From Verrucomicrobiia bacterium DG1235 (lineage in GTDB: Bacteria; Verrucomicrobiota; Verrucomicrobiia; Opitutales; Opitutaceae), in the NCBI GenBank assembly GCA_000155695.1, contig DS990592.1:5399282-5463281 (forward strand): a stretch of 64,000 nt of DNA. The letters are read 5' to 3'. This document shows positions 7,538 to 15,213 of this stretch, one piece after another. The position numbers and the translations under genes were made by a program. Within the stretch, counting starts at the first letter, position 1. Every line of letters starts with the position of its first letter. The notes under the pieces were generated by a model. The model did no database searches. It saw nothing but the letters and a program-made list of their open reading frames with translations, and was not told the DNA's origin.

Positions 7538-8932
7538 ATGGCTGACGAAAAATACGATTTGGTAGTAGTAGGCGGTGGCCCGGCGGGCTATGCGGCGGCA
7601 ATTCGAGCAGGACAGCTCGGCAAGAAGGTTGCCTGTATAGAGATGGATCGCGCGGGCGGCACGTGCCTGAACTGGGGTTGCATACCGAGCAAGGCTTTGC
7701 TGAAGAGCGCGGAATTGATCAATTCGATCAAGAAGTCGGAGGAGTTCGGCATCAAGGTCGGTTCGGTGGACTACGATTTTGCGAAGATCATCAAGCGCTC
7801 CCGTGGCGTGGCCGATCAGATGGCGAAGGGCATCGAGTTTTTGTTCAAGAAGAACAAGGTCGAGTACATTACGGGCAAGGCCCACGTGGACGACGCGAAG
7901 ACGGTTTCGGTCGTGGAAGGCTCGAGCAAGGGCAAGAAGCTGAAGACTGATCATATCCTAATCGCTACGGGTTGTCGGGCTCGCAAGCTGCCGTTTTTGC
8001 CGAATGACGATGAGCGGGTGATGACGTCTCGCGAGGCGTTGGTGATGAAGAAGCAGCCCAAGTCGGTAGCGATTATCGGCTCTGGCGCGATTGGCGTGGA
8101 GTTCGCGTATTTTCTTAATTCGTTTGGAACGGAGGTGACGATTCTCGAAGTGCTTCCGCAGCTGGTTCCGGTTGAGGACGAGGAGATTGCCCAGACTTTG
8201 GGTCGCGAGTTCAAGAAGCAGGGAATCAAGACTGAGCTCGGCGTGCAGGTGACTGCTGCTGAGTTGACCAAGTCTGGCGTGAAGCTTGTCTATTCGAAGA
8301 AGGGCAAGGATGTGACGCTGGAAGTCGACGTGGTTATCCAAGCGGTCGGCGTAGTAGCGTTTCTGGATGGGGCGGTGAATCCTGTACTGAACTTGAAGAC
8401 GGATCGCGACTATCTGGTCGTGGACGATCGCTACATGACGAACGTAGCTGGCGTCTATGCGGCGGGCGATATTATCGGTCCGCCTTGGCTGGCGCACGTG
8501 GCGACCTTTGAGGCGGTCCAGGCGGTGAATGGAATTTTCGGGGCGAGCAAGCCGCGTCGCGTGAAGAATTTCCCAGGCGCGACTTACTGTAATCCTCAGA
8601 TTGCCAGCACGGGCGTGACGGAGAAGAAGGCCAATGAGCTGAAGCTTGACTACAAGGTTGGCAAGTTCCCGTTTGTGGCTTCCGGGAAGGCGGTCGCTGG
8701 CGCTCATTCGGAGGGCTTCGTGAAGCTGATCAGCGACGCGAAGACGGGCGAGATCCTTGGGGCGCACATTATTGGCCGGGACGCGACTGAGCTCATTACG
8801 GAGTACTGCCTAGCGATGGAGATGGAAGGCACGATCGACGAGATTCATGGCACGATCCACGCGCATCCGACGATGAGCGAGGCGCTTGCCGAAGCGGCCG
8901 CCGACACGCACCAGGAGGCGATCCACATTTAG
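7538..8932 (+). CDS. lpdA: Dihydrolipoamide dehydrogenase (E3)
   Basis: Flavoprotein that reoxidises dihydrolipoamide of 2-oxoacid dehydrogenase complexes or the glycine cleavage system, passing electrons to NAD+. The FAD-binding GGGPAG is at 12-17, the redox-active disulfide Cys43-Cys48 in GGTCLNWGC, an NAD-binding GSGAIGVEFA near 180-190, and the interface pair His443/Glu448 in HPTMSEALAEA. At 464 aa it is full length and nothing is missing. No E1, E2 or glycine-cleavage gene is adjacent, so it is probably a stand-alone E3 shared by several complexes. A strong intrinsic terminator follows 13 bp after the stop. Confidence 0.95.
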   Translation: MADEKYDLVVVGGGPAGYAAAIRAGQLGKKVACIEMDRAGGTCLNWGCIPSKALLKSAELINSIKKSEEFGIKVGSVDYDFAKIIKRSRGVADQMAKGIEFLFKKNKVEYITGKAHVDDAKTVSVVEGSSKGKKLKTDHILIATGCRARKLPFLPNDDERVMTSREALVMKKQPKSVAIIGSGAIGVEFAYFLNSFGTEVTILEVLPQLVPVEDEEIAQTLGREFKKQGIKTELGVQVTAAELTKSGVKLVYSKKGKDVTLEVDVVIQAVGVVAFLDGAVNPVLNLKTDRDYLVVDDRYMTNVAGVYAAGDIIGPPWLAHVATFEAVQAVNGIFGASKPRRVKNFPGATYCNPQIASTGVTEKKANELKLDYKVGKFPFVASGKAVAGAHSEGFVKLISDAKTGEILGAHIIGRDATELITEYCLAMEMEGTIDEIHGTIHAHPTMSEALAEAAADTHQEAIHI

Positions 8933-8945
8933 ATTTCCTGATTTC

Positions 8946-8978
8946 GGAGCGGTTCTTTTGGGGCCGCTCCGTTTTTTT
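8946..8978 (+). terminator. Intrinsic terminator of lpdA
   Basis: Perfect 7-bp stem GGAGCGG / CCGCTCC (8946-8952 and 8964-8970) followed by a run of seven T. Confidence 0.85.
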
Positions 8979-9048
8979 GTTTTGGCTGTCGTTTTTCGCG
9001 CTCGACTTTAGGGTTGGGTGTTTGGGAAGGTGGCGTCGTTGGTTTAAT

Positions 9049-9123
9049 GCTCCTGTAGTTCAATGGATAGAACATTGGTCTCCGAAGCCGAGGATGTGGG
9101 TTCGATTCCCGCCGGGAGTACCA
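9049..9123 (+). tRNA. tRNA-Arg (anticodon CCG)
   Basis: Full cloverleaf: acceptor GCTCCTG paired with CGGGAGT (G-U at 1-72), D arm GTTC/GAAC, anticodon stem TTGGT/GCCGA with loop CTCCGAA giving anticodon CCG, T arm GTGGG-TTCGATT-CCCGC, discriminator A and an encoded CCA. Confidence 0.93.
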
Positions 9124-9273
9124 GCCGTCGTTTTTTGGCAAGCTTGAGGCGGGGAAGGGCGTTTTCGTTTTCTCGGTTGCAATTTTCTCATGGCGCGAAA
9201 CCTTGCTATCTTTTCATTGGTGCTTAAGTAATAGCGGTTTCCCCCGTAGTCAGCATCTGGAACTCAAATTTAG

Positions 9274-9732
9274 ATGGAAAAAGCCGCTATTGAAACGTCT
9301 GTGCCGGACCCGGTTAAGCAGTTCTCGATTTTCATGGAGAACAAGGTGGGGCGCTTGTCCGATATCTGTCGTTTGTTCGACGAGCACCAGATTCACATCT
9401 TGGCGTTGACGACCTTAGACACGACGGACTGCGCGATCACGCGAGTCGTGGTGGACGATCCTCAGCAGGCGAGAGAGCTGCTTTGGGAGCACAGCATAGC
9501 GTTTAGCGAGAGCGAGATTCTCGCCGTCGAGATATCTGGAGAGCATGATGTACATCGTGTATTGGCGTCGCTACTACAAACTGAGATCAATGTGCATTAC
9601 ATATATGCCTTTGTAAGTCGTCCGCATGGCAAGTCGGCGCTTGCGATGAATATCGAGGACATGGAGCTGGCGGTTCATATTTTGAATACGCACAGTCATC
9701 GGGTCCTCAGTCAGCGAGACATCTCGCGCTAG
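9274..9732 (+). CDS. Tandem ACT-domain protein
   Basis: Cytoplasmic protein of 152 aa made of two ACT-type ligand-binding modules and nothing else. The first (KQFSIFMENKVGRLSDICRLF ... ALTTLDTTDCAITRVVVDD) has the characteristic beta-alpha-beta-beta and the V-G-R-L turn that usually contacts amino acids. The second (AVEISGEHDVHRVLASLLQTEINVHYIYAF) matches the same fold. Such stand-alone proteins are thought to sense amino acids, but the ligand cannot be read here. The kinase-like gene starts 38 bp downstream, so the two are probably co-transcribed and may act together. Confidence 0.82.
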   Translation: MEKAAIETSVPDPVKQFSIFMENKVGRLSDICRLFDEHQIHILALTTLDTTDCAITRVVVDDPQQARELLWEHSIAFSESEILAVEISGEHDVHRVLASLLQTEINVHYIYAFVSRPHGKSALAMNIEDMELAVHILNTHSHRVLSQRDISR

Positions 9733-9770
9733 TCTTTTTCTTTCATTCTGTTCACCTATTTTGCCGACCT

Positions 9771-11009
9771 ATGAGCGACACCCCGCTGAAACCAACTGCT
9801 GCAACCGAGCCACCTAAGAAGACAGAAACCGCCGAACGCCACCAGGACTTGGAAATTAAGGATGCTCAGATCATCTTTAACTCGGTCTGGACGAGCTTAG
9901 AAGAGAAGTATGGTCGGACGCGTTTGCATTTTCCTCAGGAGCTCATTCTTTTGGGAGGAGCGCCTGGAGCCGGTAAGGGGACGAACACTCCGTTTATTCA
10001 AGAGGTCCGCGGACTAACCGCGGAACCTATCGTTGTCAGCTCCTTGCTGGATACGCCTGAGATGCGTCGCATCAAGGATTCAGGCGGCATGGTCGGAGAC
10101 CGGGAAGTGATCTCTATCTTGCTCGAGCGTTTGCTTCAGCCGGATTATCGAGATGGAGCGATTCTCGACGGATTTCCCCGTACGTTCGTGCAGGTGGAGT
10201 GTATGAAGATGCTGTATCATAAGATGCTGCAGCTTCGCGCGGAGTATTTTAATACTGAATACCGTTCGCATTTTCGCCAGCCGCTGATCCACATCATGAT
10301 GCTTTTCATCGATGAGAAGGAGAGTGTGTCGCGACAGCTCAAGCGTGGACGGGAGATTCAGGAATACAACGAAGAAGTCGAGCGCACTGGCATTGGCGAG
10401 CTCATGGAGACACGGCCTACGGACTTGGATCCGAAGGCAGCTCAGCGCCGTTATCGGGTCTTTAAGGAGGCGACTTACGATGCGTTGCAATCCTTGCGGG
10501 AAGTTTTCCACTACCACTTTATCAGCGCGCAGGGAGAGCTTCCCGAGGTGCGCCAGAACATCATCAAGGAGCTTCAGTACCAGAGCTCACTTGAACTGGA
10601 TCCACGTACCTTTGACTCGCTGCATCGCTTGCCGATCGCGAGCAAGATCGTGGAGCATGCCCGTCAGCAGCTTGTTCGTCGACTCGACCAGTACGAAATG
10701 GAGGAGACGGAGCTGTTTCACGGTATCATCGACTTCATCGAGGGGAAGATCATGCCGATCGTGCGGCGTCACGCTATCACGGGCGCGGCTCACATCAACA
10801 CGGAAGACCCGACTCTCGATACGCCTTCGGCGATGGCGATGCTGATCGATATTTTTTCGGAGCGGGGTTACCACGCCTCGGTCGATTTGCATAAGATCGA
10901 GATTCCGGAGGAGTTCGACGTAACGACGGGGCAGATCCGTTGCAGGACGAAGAAGGTGTGGCGTATTCTGATCCGTTTCAAGGGTTCGGAAATTCGGCGT
11001 GGTTCCTGA
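9771..11009 (+). CDS. Adenylate kinase-like nucleoside monophosphate kinase with C-terminal extension
   Basis: The central part is an NMP-kinase P-loop domain: GGAPGAGKGT at residues 62-71, a nucleotide-binding region with VVSSLLDTPEMR and GGMVGDREVISILLERL, and the adenylate kinase signature LDGFPRT at about 132-138, then a lid-like KRGREIQEYNEE segment and ARG-rich RRYRVFKE. This predicts phosphoryl transfer between ATP and a nucleoside monophosphate. It is much longer than adenylate kinase (412 versus about 215 aa): a 50-residue N-terminal stretch and roughly 150 C-terminal residues (HARQQLVRRLDQYEMEETE to the end) match no family I recognise. The upstream ACT protein is 38 bp away. True substrate unknown. 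Confidence 0.75.
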   Translation: MSDTPLKPTAATEPPKKTETAERHQDLEIKDAQIIFNSVWTSLEEKYGRTRLHFPQELILLGGAPGAGKGTNTPFIQEVRGLTAEPIVVSSLLDTPEMRRIKDSGGMVGDREVISILLERLLQPDYRDGAILDGFPRTFVQVECMKMLYHKMLQLRAEYFNTEYRSHFRQPLIHIMMLFIDEKESVSRQLKRGREIQEYNEEVERTGIGELMETRPTDLDPKAAQRRYRVFKEATYDALQSLREVFHYHFISAQGELPEVRQNIIKELQYQSSLELDPRTFDSLHRLPIASKIVEHARQQLVRRLDQYEMEETELFHGIIDFIEGKIMPIVRRHAITGAAHINTEDPTLDTPSAMAMLIDIFSERGYHASVDLHKIEIPEEFDVTTGQIRCRTKKVWRILIRFKGSEIRRGS

Positions 11010-11232
11010 TCTTGGGGCTTGATTGACTTGTACGTGGAAGTACTGACTCAATCTTCTAGGTAATGGGGAAAGACTTAACTTGCGTCACTTCCTAGATTTG
11101 CGTACTGAATTAGGATCAGCATGCCGTCGAGGCATCATCTCCCCTAACAGCATAATCCCGAATGGTTAGTGTTTCTAGCCAAAGCCAAGTTGTTTAAGCC
11201 GCTCCCCCCGCGTCTTGGCAGCCAATCCAAAA

Positions 11233-11877
11233 ATGTCTAAACAAAATCTGAAAGTAGTGGTTGCCGAGGACGAAACTTTGTTTCGCGACTTCCTAGTTAG
11301 AATCATACGTCAACGTTTCGGTTTCGAAATCATAGGTGAAGTCGCCACTGGCGAAGAGGCCTATCAATTGTGCGACGATCATCGGCCCGATCTGGTGATT
11401 TTGGATCTTCGACTGCCCGGCATAACTGGGCAGGAACTGGCCGAACGTCTAATCAACGAACAGCCGGAGGCGAAGATTCTGATCATCTCATCGGTTGAGG
11501 ATCCAAAGCGAATCGGATCTCTGCTGCAGATGGGCGTGACTGGCTTTTTGAACAAAAAGGAGGAGTTCTCGGTTTTCGAGCAGGCGATCGAGGCGGTAGC
11601 GAATGGCAATATCTTCGTGAAGGCTTCTGCTCAGACTCAGTCTGACTCGCCAGATGTGCTGGATCAGAAGGAGTTGCTTGAGACTTTGAGCGATCGTGAA
11701 AAGCAGATCGTGGTATTTGTAGCCTCGGGCATGACGAACAAGGAAATAGCCCAAAATCTTGGCCTTAGCATAAAGACGGTCGAGTCGCATCGGAGCAATA
11801 TTTCGAAGAAGCTGAAGATCTTCGATATTGCGGGCGTGACCCTTTTTGCAGTGCGCACGGGGCTTGTGACTTTGTAG
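11233..11877 (+). CDS. NarL/LuxR-type response regulator
   Basis: DNA-binding response regulator of 214 aa. The receiver domain has the acidic pair in VVAEDE, phosphoacceptor Asp58 (LVILDLRLPG), a conserved Ser (IISS) and Lys in FLNKKEEF. The C-terminal LuxR helix-turn-helix reads LSDREKQIVVFVASGMTNKEIAQ and LSIKTVESHRSNISKKL. Start chosen at ATG 11233; a TTG six codons earlier is also open. The histidine kinase gene begins 9 bp after the stop, so the two form an operon. Target promoters are not visible. The 220 bp upstream hold no gene. Confidence 0.9.
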   Translation: MSKQNLKVVVAEDETLFRDFLVRIIRQRFGFEIIGEVATGEEAYQLCDDHRPDLVILDLRLPGITGQELAERLINEQPEAKILIISSVEDPKRIGSLLQMGVTGFLNKKEEFSVFEQAIEAVANGNIFVKASAQTQSDSPDVLDQKELLETLSDREKQIVVFVASGMTNKEIAQNLGLSIKTVESHRSNISKKLKIFDIAGVTLFAVRTGLVTL

Positions 11878-11886
11878 GCGAGCTCC

Positions 11887-13833
11887 ATGACTAGCGGTAA
11901 AGAGGTGAAGTTTGTGGTCATTTTCGATTCGCAGTTGCGGGTTTTGAAAATGTGCAAGGAGCTTCAGCTTTTGCTCGGAGTGGAGGGATCCGCCGCCGAG
12001 CCGCTCGATTGGCAAAGTTTAGTTGTGGAGGATTCGCCAAAGTACATTCCTGACGAATCTGACAAGGTGCTTCGCAAGGTCGGCTATCTGAAGTGCGAGA
12101 GCGGCGAAATCCTCGAGGCCAGTTTCGCCTGCGAGAGATTCGGCCCAAACTCAGATCTGGTCTACGCTGAAATCGTAGTGACGCGTTCGGTTCCGGCGGC
12201 GGATTCCGCCGAGCAAGTGGATAGAGAATCGCTGGATTTTCTTACGACGGTGAGCCACGAGTTACGGGTCGCTCTCAATGGCGTTATCGGCTTTGCCAAT
12301 GTCTTGGGTGGCACGACTCTCGACTCGGATCAGCATGCGATATTGGATAAGCTTCAATCGTGCAATAACATGCTCAAGGGGCTTATCAACGACATCCTCG
12401 AGTATTCCAGAGTCGCCACTTCAAAAATCGACCTTCGAACTGAAACGGTGAGCATCGACTTTTTTGTGCGCGAGGTTGTGGGCTTGTTTCGCGAGCGCGC
12501 TCGCAAGAAGGGACTCGAATTGCGTCTCGAGATCGGATCGGATGCGAATGTGAGAGCCTTGCTGCCTCGGATGCGAATTACGCAGGTTTTAAGCAACTTG
12601 ATCGCAAATGCTATAAAGTTTACTGAGCATGGCTGGGTAACTGTCTTTGTCACTTGCAAGGATTCTTCACTGCGTATTGGTGTTCAGGATACGGGGCCAG
12701 GAGTTAGCGAAGGCGATGTTGACTCTATTTTTCGCCCGTTTTTTCAGCTAGGTGAACAGAGCAAGGCTCCAGAGGGGACGGGGCTTGGCTTGGCGATAAG
12801 CAAGGAGCTGGTGGAAAAGATGGGTGGCAATTTACAGCTGCATCATCCGGATGAAGGTGGTAGTTTATTTGAAATGGTATTGCCGCTTCGCGAGACTGGC
12901 GAATCAGAAGGAGGCTCTACCGAGGCAGGCTCTGTCTTGCTGGAAGAGCGAGGGCATAGGAGTGAGGAGAGAGCTGGAGAAGTAAAGCCTAAGCGGATCC
13001 TGATCGTAGAGGATAACCAGCTTAATGCGGACATCTTGGGGCATTTTCTGCAGGACTACGGCGCTGAATACGACCACGTGGATAATGGGCGGTCAGCGGT
13101 GGAAGTGTATGACGATAGCAAATACGATTTGATTCTCATGGACGTCATGCTTCCTGAGATGAATGGCTATGAGGCGACCGAAAAGATTCTCCAGCAGACA
13201 CGTCGCAAGCCGCCAGTTCCGATCGTGGGGGTGACGGCGAAAGTGTTCCGCCGCGATCAGGTTCGTTGCATCGAGGCTGGCATGGTTGAAGTCGTTCACA
13301 AGCCGGTGGACTTCAAGCGGCTTCGAGAGGTGCTAGATTTGTATTTGTATTCGAAAGTTGGTGATCGGTCGATTGAGATGGAGACGCCGATGTTTGCCGA
13401 TGAAGACGTGAAGGCGCTTTCTCTTGAGGATGAGAGTGACAATATCGTTAGTTTCGTTTCTGAAACGGGGCGTGATAGTCTGGATGCCGCGATTCTTGAG
13501 GCTTACATTGATCGCATGAAAACGGTTGATACCAGTCGTGGCGAAATCGTGGGTACGGCAGTTGGCATCGTTGACGCGGAGGTCGCTAGTCTGATCGATT
13601 CGATCGAGGGCGGCGATCGGAAGGATATCGGGATGCGAGCTCACTCGCTCAAGGGGGCGCTCGCTTTGCTGGGCGCTCGCAACATCCTGGATCTGGCGAA
13701 AGGCTTGGAGCTAATCGCTAGTGATGGACGCGCTCCGTTGAAAGCGGAGCACTGGAAGGACATGATCCAAGGTTCTTACACTGAGTTCAAAGCTCAGTTG
13801 GATAAGTATATGCAGACCACTATGGTAGAGTAA
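11887..13833 (+). CDS. Hybrid sensor histidine kinase (PAS-like, HisKA, HATPase, REC, HPt)
   Basis: Soluble hybrid kinase of 648 aa with no membrane segment or signal peptide. Domains in order: a PAS-like N-terminus (about 10-105), HisKA with phospho-His124 in VSHELRVALNG, HATPase_c with N box LSNLIANAIKF and G boxes DTGPGV and GTGLGLAIS, a receiver with Asp419 (LILMDVMLPEMNGYEA), and a C-terminal HPt with His586 (RAHSLKGAL). This gives a complete His-Asp-His relay in one chain, ready to pass phosphate to the regulator encoded 9 bp upstream. The lack of a membrane domain suggests a cytoplasmic signal; its identity is unknown. Confidence 0.9.
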   Translation: MTSGKEVKFVVIFDSQLRVLKMCKELQLLLGVEGSAAEPLDWQSLVVEDSPKYIPDESDKVLRKVGYLKCESGEILEASFACERFGPNSDLVYAEIVVTRSVPAADSAEQVDRESLDFLTTVSHELRVALNGVIGFANVLGGTTLDSDQHAILDKLQSCNNMLKGLINDILEYSRVATSKIDLRTETVSIDFFVREVVGLFRERARKKGLELRLEIGSDANVRALLPRMRITQVLSNLIANAIKFTEHGWVTVFVTCKDSSLRIGVQDTGPGVSEGDVDSIFRPFFQLGEQSKAPEGTGLGLAISKELVEKMGGNLQLHHPDEGGSLFEMVLPLRETGESEGGSTEAGSVLLEERGHRSEERAGEVKPKRILIVEDNQLNADILGHFLQDYGAEYDHVDNGRSAVEVYDDSKYDLILMDVMLPEMNGYEATEKILQQTRRKPPVPIVGVTAKVFRRDQVRCIEAGMVEVVHKPVDFKRLREVLDLYLYSKVGDRSIEMETPMFADEDVKALSLEDESDNIVSFVSETGRDSLDAAILEAYIDRMKTVDTSRGEIVGTAVGIVDAEVASLIDSIEGGDRKDIGMRAHSLKGALALLGARNILDLAKGLELIASDGRAPLKAEHWKDMIQGSYTEFKAQLDKYMQTTMVE

Positions 13834-13842
13834 GGCTGCTTG

Positions 13843-14469
13843 CTACTTTCGAGGCAGGTGGATGTGGGTGTTGTGCTCGATGTAGTGAGCGAGCGAGTTG
13901 AGTGTGGCTTGTTGTTCGTCGTTTTTGAGGCGGATTTCGCTCAAGGGCGTATTGAGAAGTGTCGCCGCATTGCGGCTGAGCGATTCGGGAAGCTTTCGAG
14001 CCCAGTCTTCGACGACGGGGTAGCCCTCGTCTCTGGCGAAAAGGTAGAGAGTTTTTAGCATTATGGATTGAGGAGGGAGTCCTTCGCTCAGGGAGTCATA
14101 GGCTTTCTGAGCGAGGTGAAAGGTATCTTCCTGATTTCCTTCGTGAAGCGGATTGGCGAGAAGTAGGCTCGATAGCCAGGACGCGGCTTGCAGCGATCGG
14201 TAGCTTTTTCCTATTCCGCTCCGTTTTTTGGATACGATGAAGTCGGTCAGGAACCCGTTGTTGGAGCTTTCTCCAGGCTTGTGGTCGATGTGAGCTTCGC
14301 CTTGATCGAAGAGATCGATCGAGAAGCTGCTCGTTTTCGCTCGATTTCGTTTCAGTAGGCTGAGCAACCCGATTTCGGGAGAGAGCAGGCGAACTTGGGT
14401 GAACTTTTCGCCAGTGGGGCTGAGCTTGAGAACGATAGCGTCGGCTACGATCAACTTCTCAGCCGGCAT
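13843..14469 (-). CDS. recO: DNA repair protein RecO (probable)
   Basis: Probable RecO, which helps load RecA onto SSB-coated DNA in the RecFOR pathway. The N-terminus (VADAIVLKLSPTGEKFTQVRLLSPEIGLLSLLKRNR) resembles the RecO OB-fold, and the helical C-terminal half and 208-aa length fit the family; no zinc cysteines are seen, as in many RecO proteins. Similarity is at the pattern level, so this call is moderate. Its start overlaps the end of the DUF502 gene by 11 nt, pointing to translational coupling. Its stop is only 9 bp from the convergent histidine kinase stop. Confidence 0.62.
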   Translation of the reverse strand: MPAEKLIVADAIVLKLSPTGEKFTQVRLLSPEIGLLSLLKRNRAKTSSFSIDLFDQGEAHIDHKPGESSNNGFLTDFIVSKKRSGIGKSYRSLQAASWLSSLLLANPLHEGNQEDTFHLAQKAYDSLSEGLPPQSIMLKTLYLFARDEGYPVVEDWARKLPESLSRNAATLLNTPLSEIRLKNDEQQATLNSLAHYIEHNTHIHLPRK

Positions 14470-15154
14470 CCTTTGGCTTGCCCTCGAATTTCTTGCTTTT
14501 GGTTTTGAACTCTAGGCTTTCTTTGACAGGTGGGTAGGGCGGGGCGACGGCCCCTCCGGAGATGATGAGCTTCATCCCTTGGCCCACTGTCATGTCTAGA
14601 ATGCGGATGTCCTCTTTTTTCATCATTACGAGGAAGCCGCTGGTCGGATTCGGAGTGGTCGGCACGAAGACGTTTTGCAGAAAGTCGTCGGTCTTGTGCT
14701 GGATCTCGCCCTTTCCGTCGCCGGTTAGGAATCCGAGAGCGTAGCAGTTTTCCTTGGGGAACTCGACGAGAACGACTTTTTGGAAGACGGCTCTATTTTG
14801 CGAACTGAACGTATCCACAATCTGTTTCACGGAGGTGTAGACCGTGTTGATGATGGGGACGTTGTTGAGAAAGCGTTCTCCGATCGAGAACATGTACTTG
14901 GCGATGAAGTAGCGGGAAAAGTAGCCCAGCAAGGTGATGCAGAGCAGCACGATTATGGTAGCTAGAATGTTCCAGACAGTGGAGAGGCTTTCCTTGGATA
15001 TCAGGTCTTCCGGGATGAAGAAAAGTTGCAGGAGGGGTTCTTTGACGCTTCCTCCCACCTTGACGACGAGCCAGTTGAAGACGAAGAGCGTGATGCCGAT
15101 CGGCGCGAGTAGGACGAGGCCGGAAAAGAAGGATTTGCGAAGTTTTGCGAACAT
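14459..15154 (-). CDS. DUF502 family membrane protein
   Basis: Inner-membrane protein of 231 aa in the DUF502 family. Two membrane segments are visible: FFSGLVLLAPIGITLFVFNWLVV near the N-terminus and WNILATIIVLLCITLLGYFS further on. Then comes a conserved soluble part with NVPIINTVYTSVKQIVDTFSSQNRAVFQKVVLVEFP, GFLTGDG, FVPTTPNPTSGFLVMM and the GGAV..P end that are typical of the family. Function is not established. Start at ATG 15154, matching the family; an in-frame ATG 111 bp upstream adds non-family sequence. Overlaps recO by 11 nt. Confidence 0.87.
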   Translation of the reverse strand: MFAKLRKSFFSGLVLLAPIGITLFVFNWLVVKVGGSVKEPLLQLFFIPEDLISKESLSTVWNILATIIVLLCITLLGYFSRYFIAKYMFSIGERFLNNVPIINTVYTSVKQIVDTFSSQNRAVFQKVVLVEFPKENCYALGFLTGDGKGEIQHKTDDFLQNVFVPTTPNPTSGFLVMMKKEDIRILDMTVGQGMKLIISGGAVAPPYPPVKESLEFKTKSKKFEGKPKDAG

Positions 15155-15213
15155 GGAGGCTAGGTTGCTTTCGGTAGGAGTGTTGTGGAATTGCAGACAA
15201 GGTACACGCCAAA

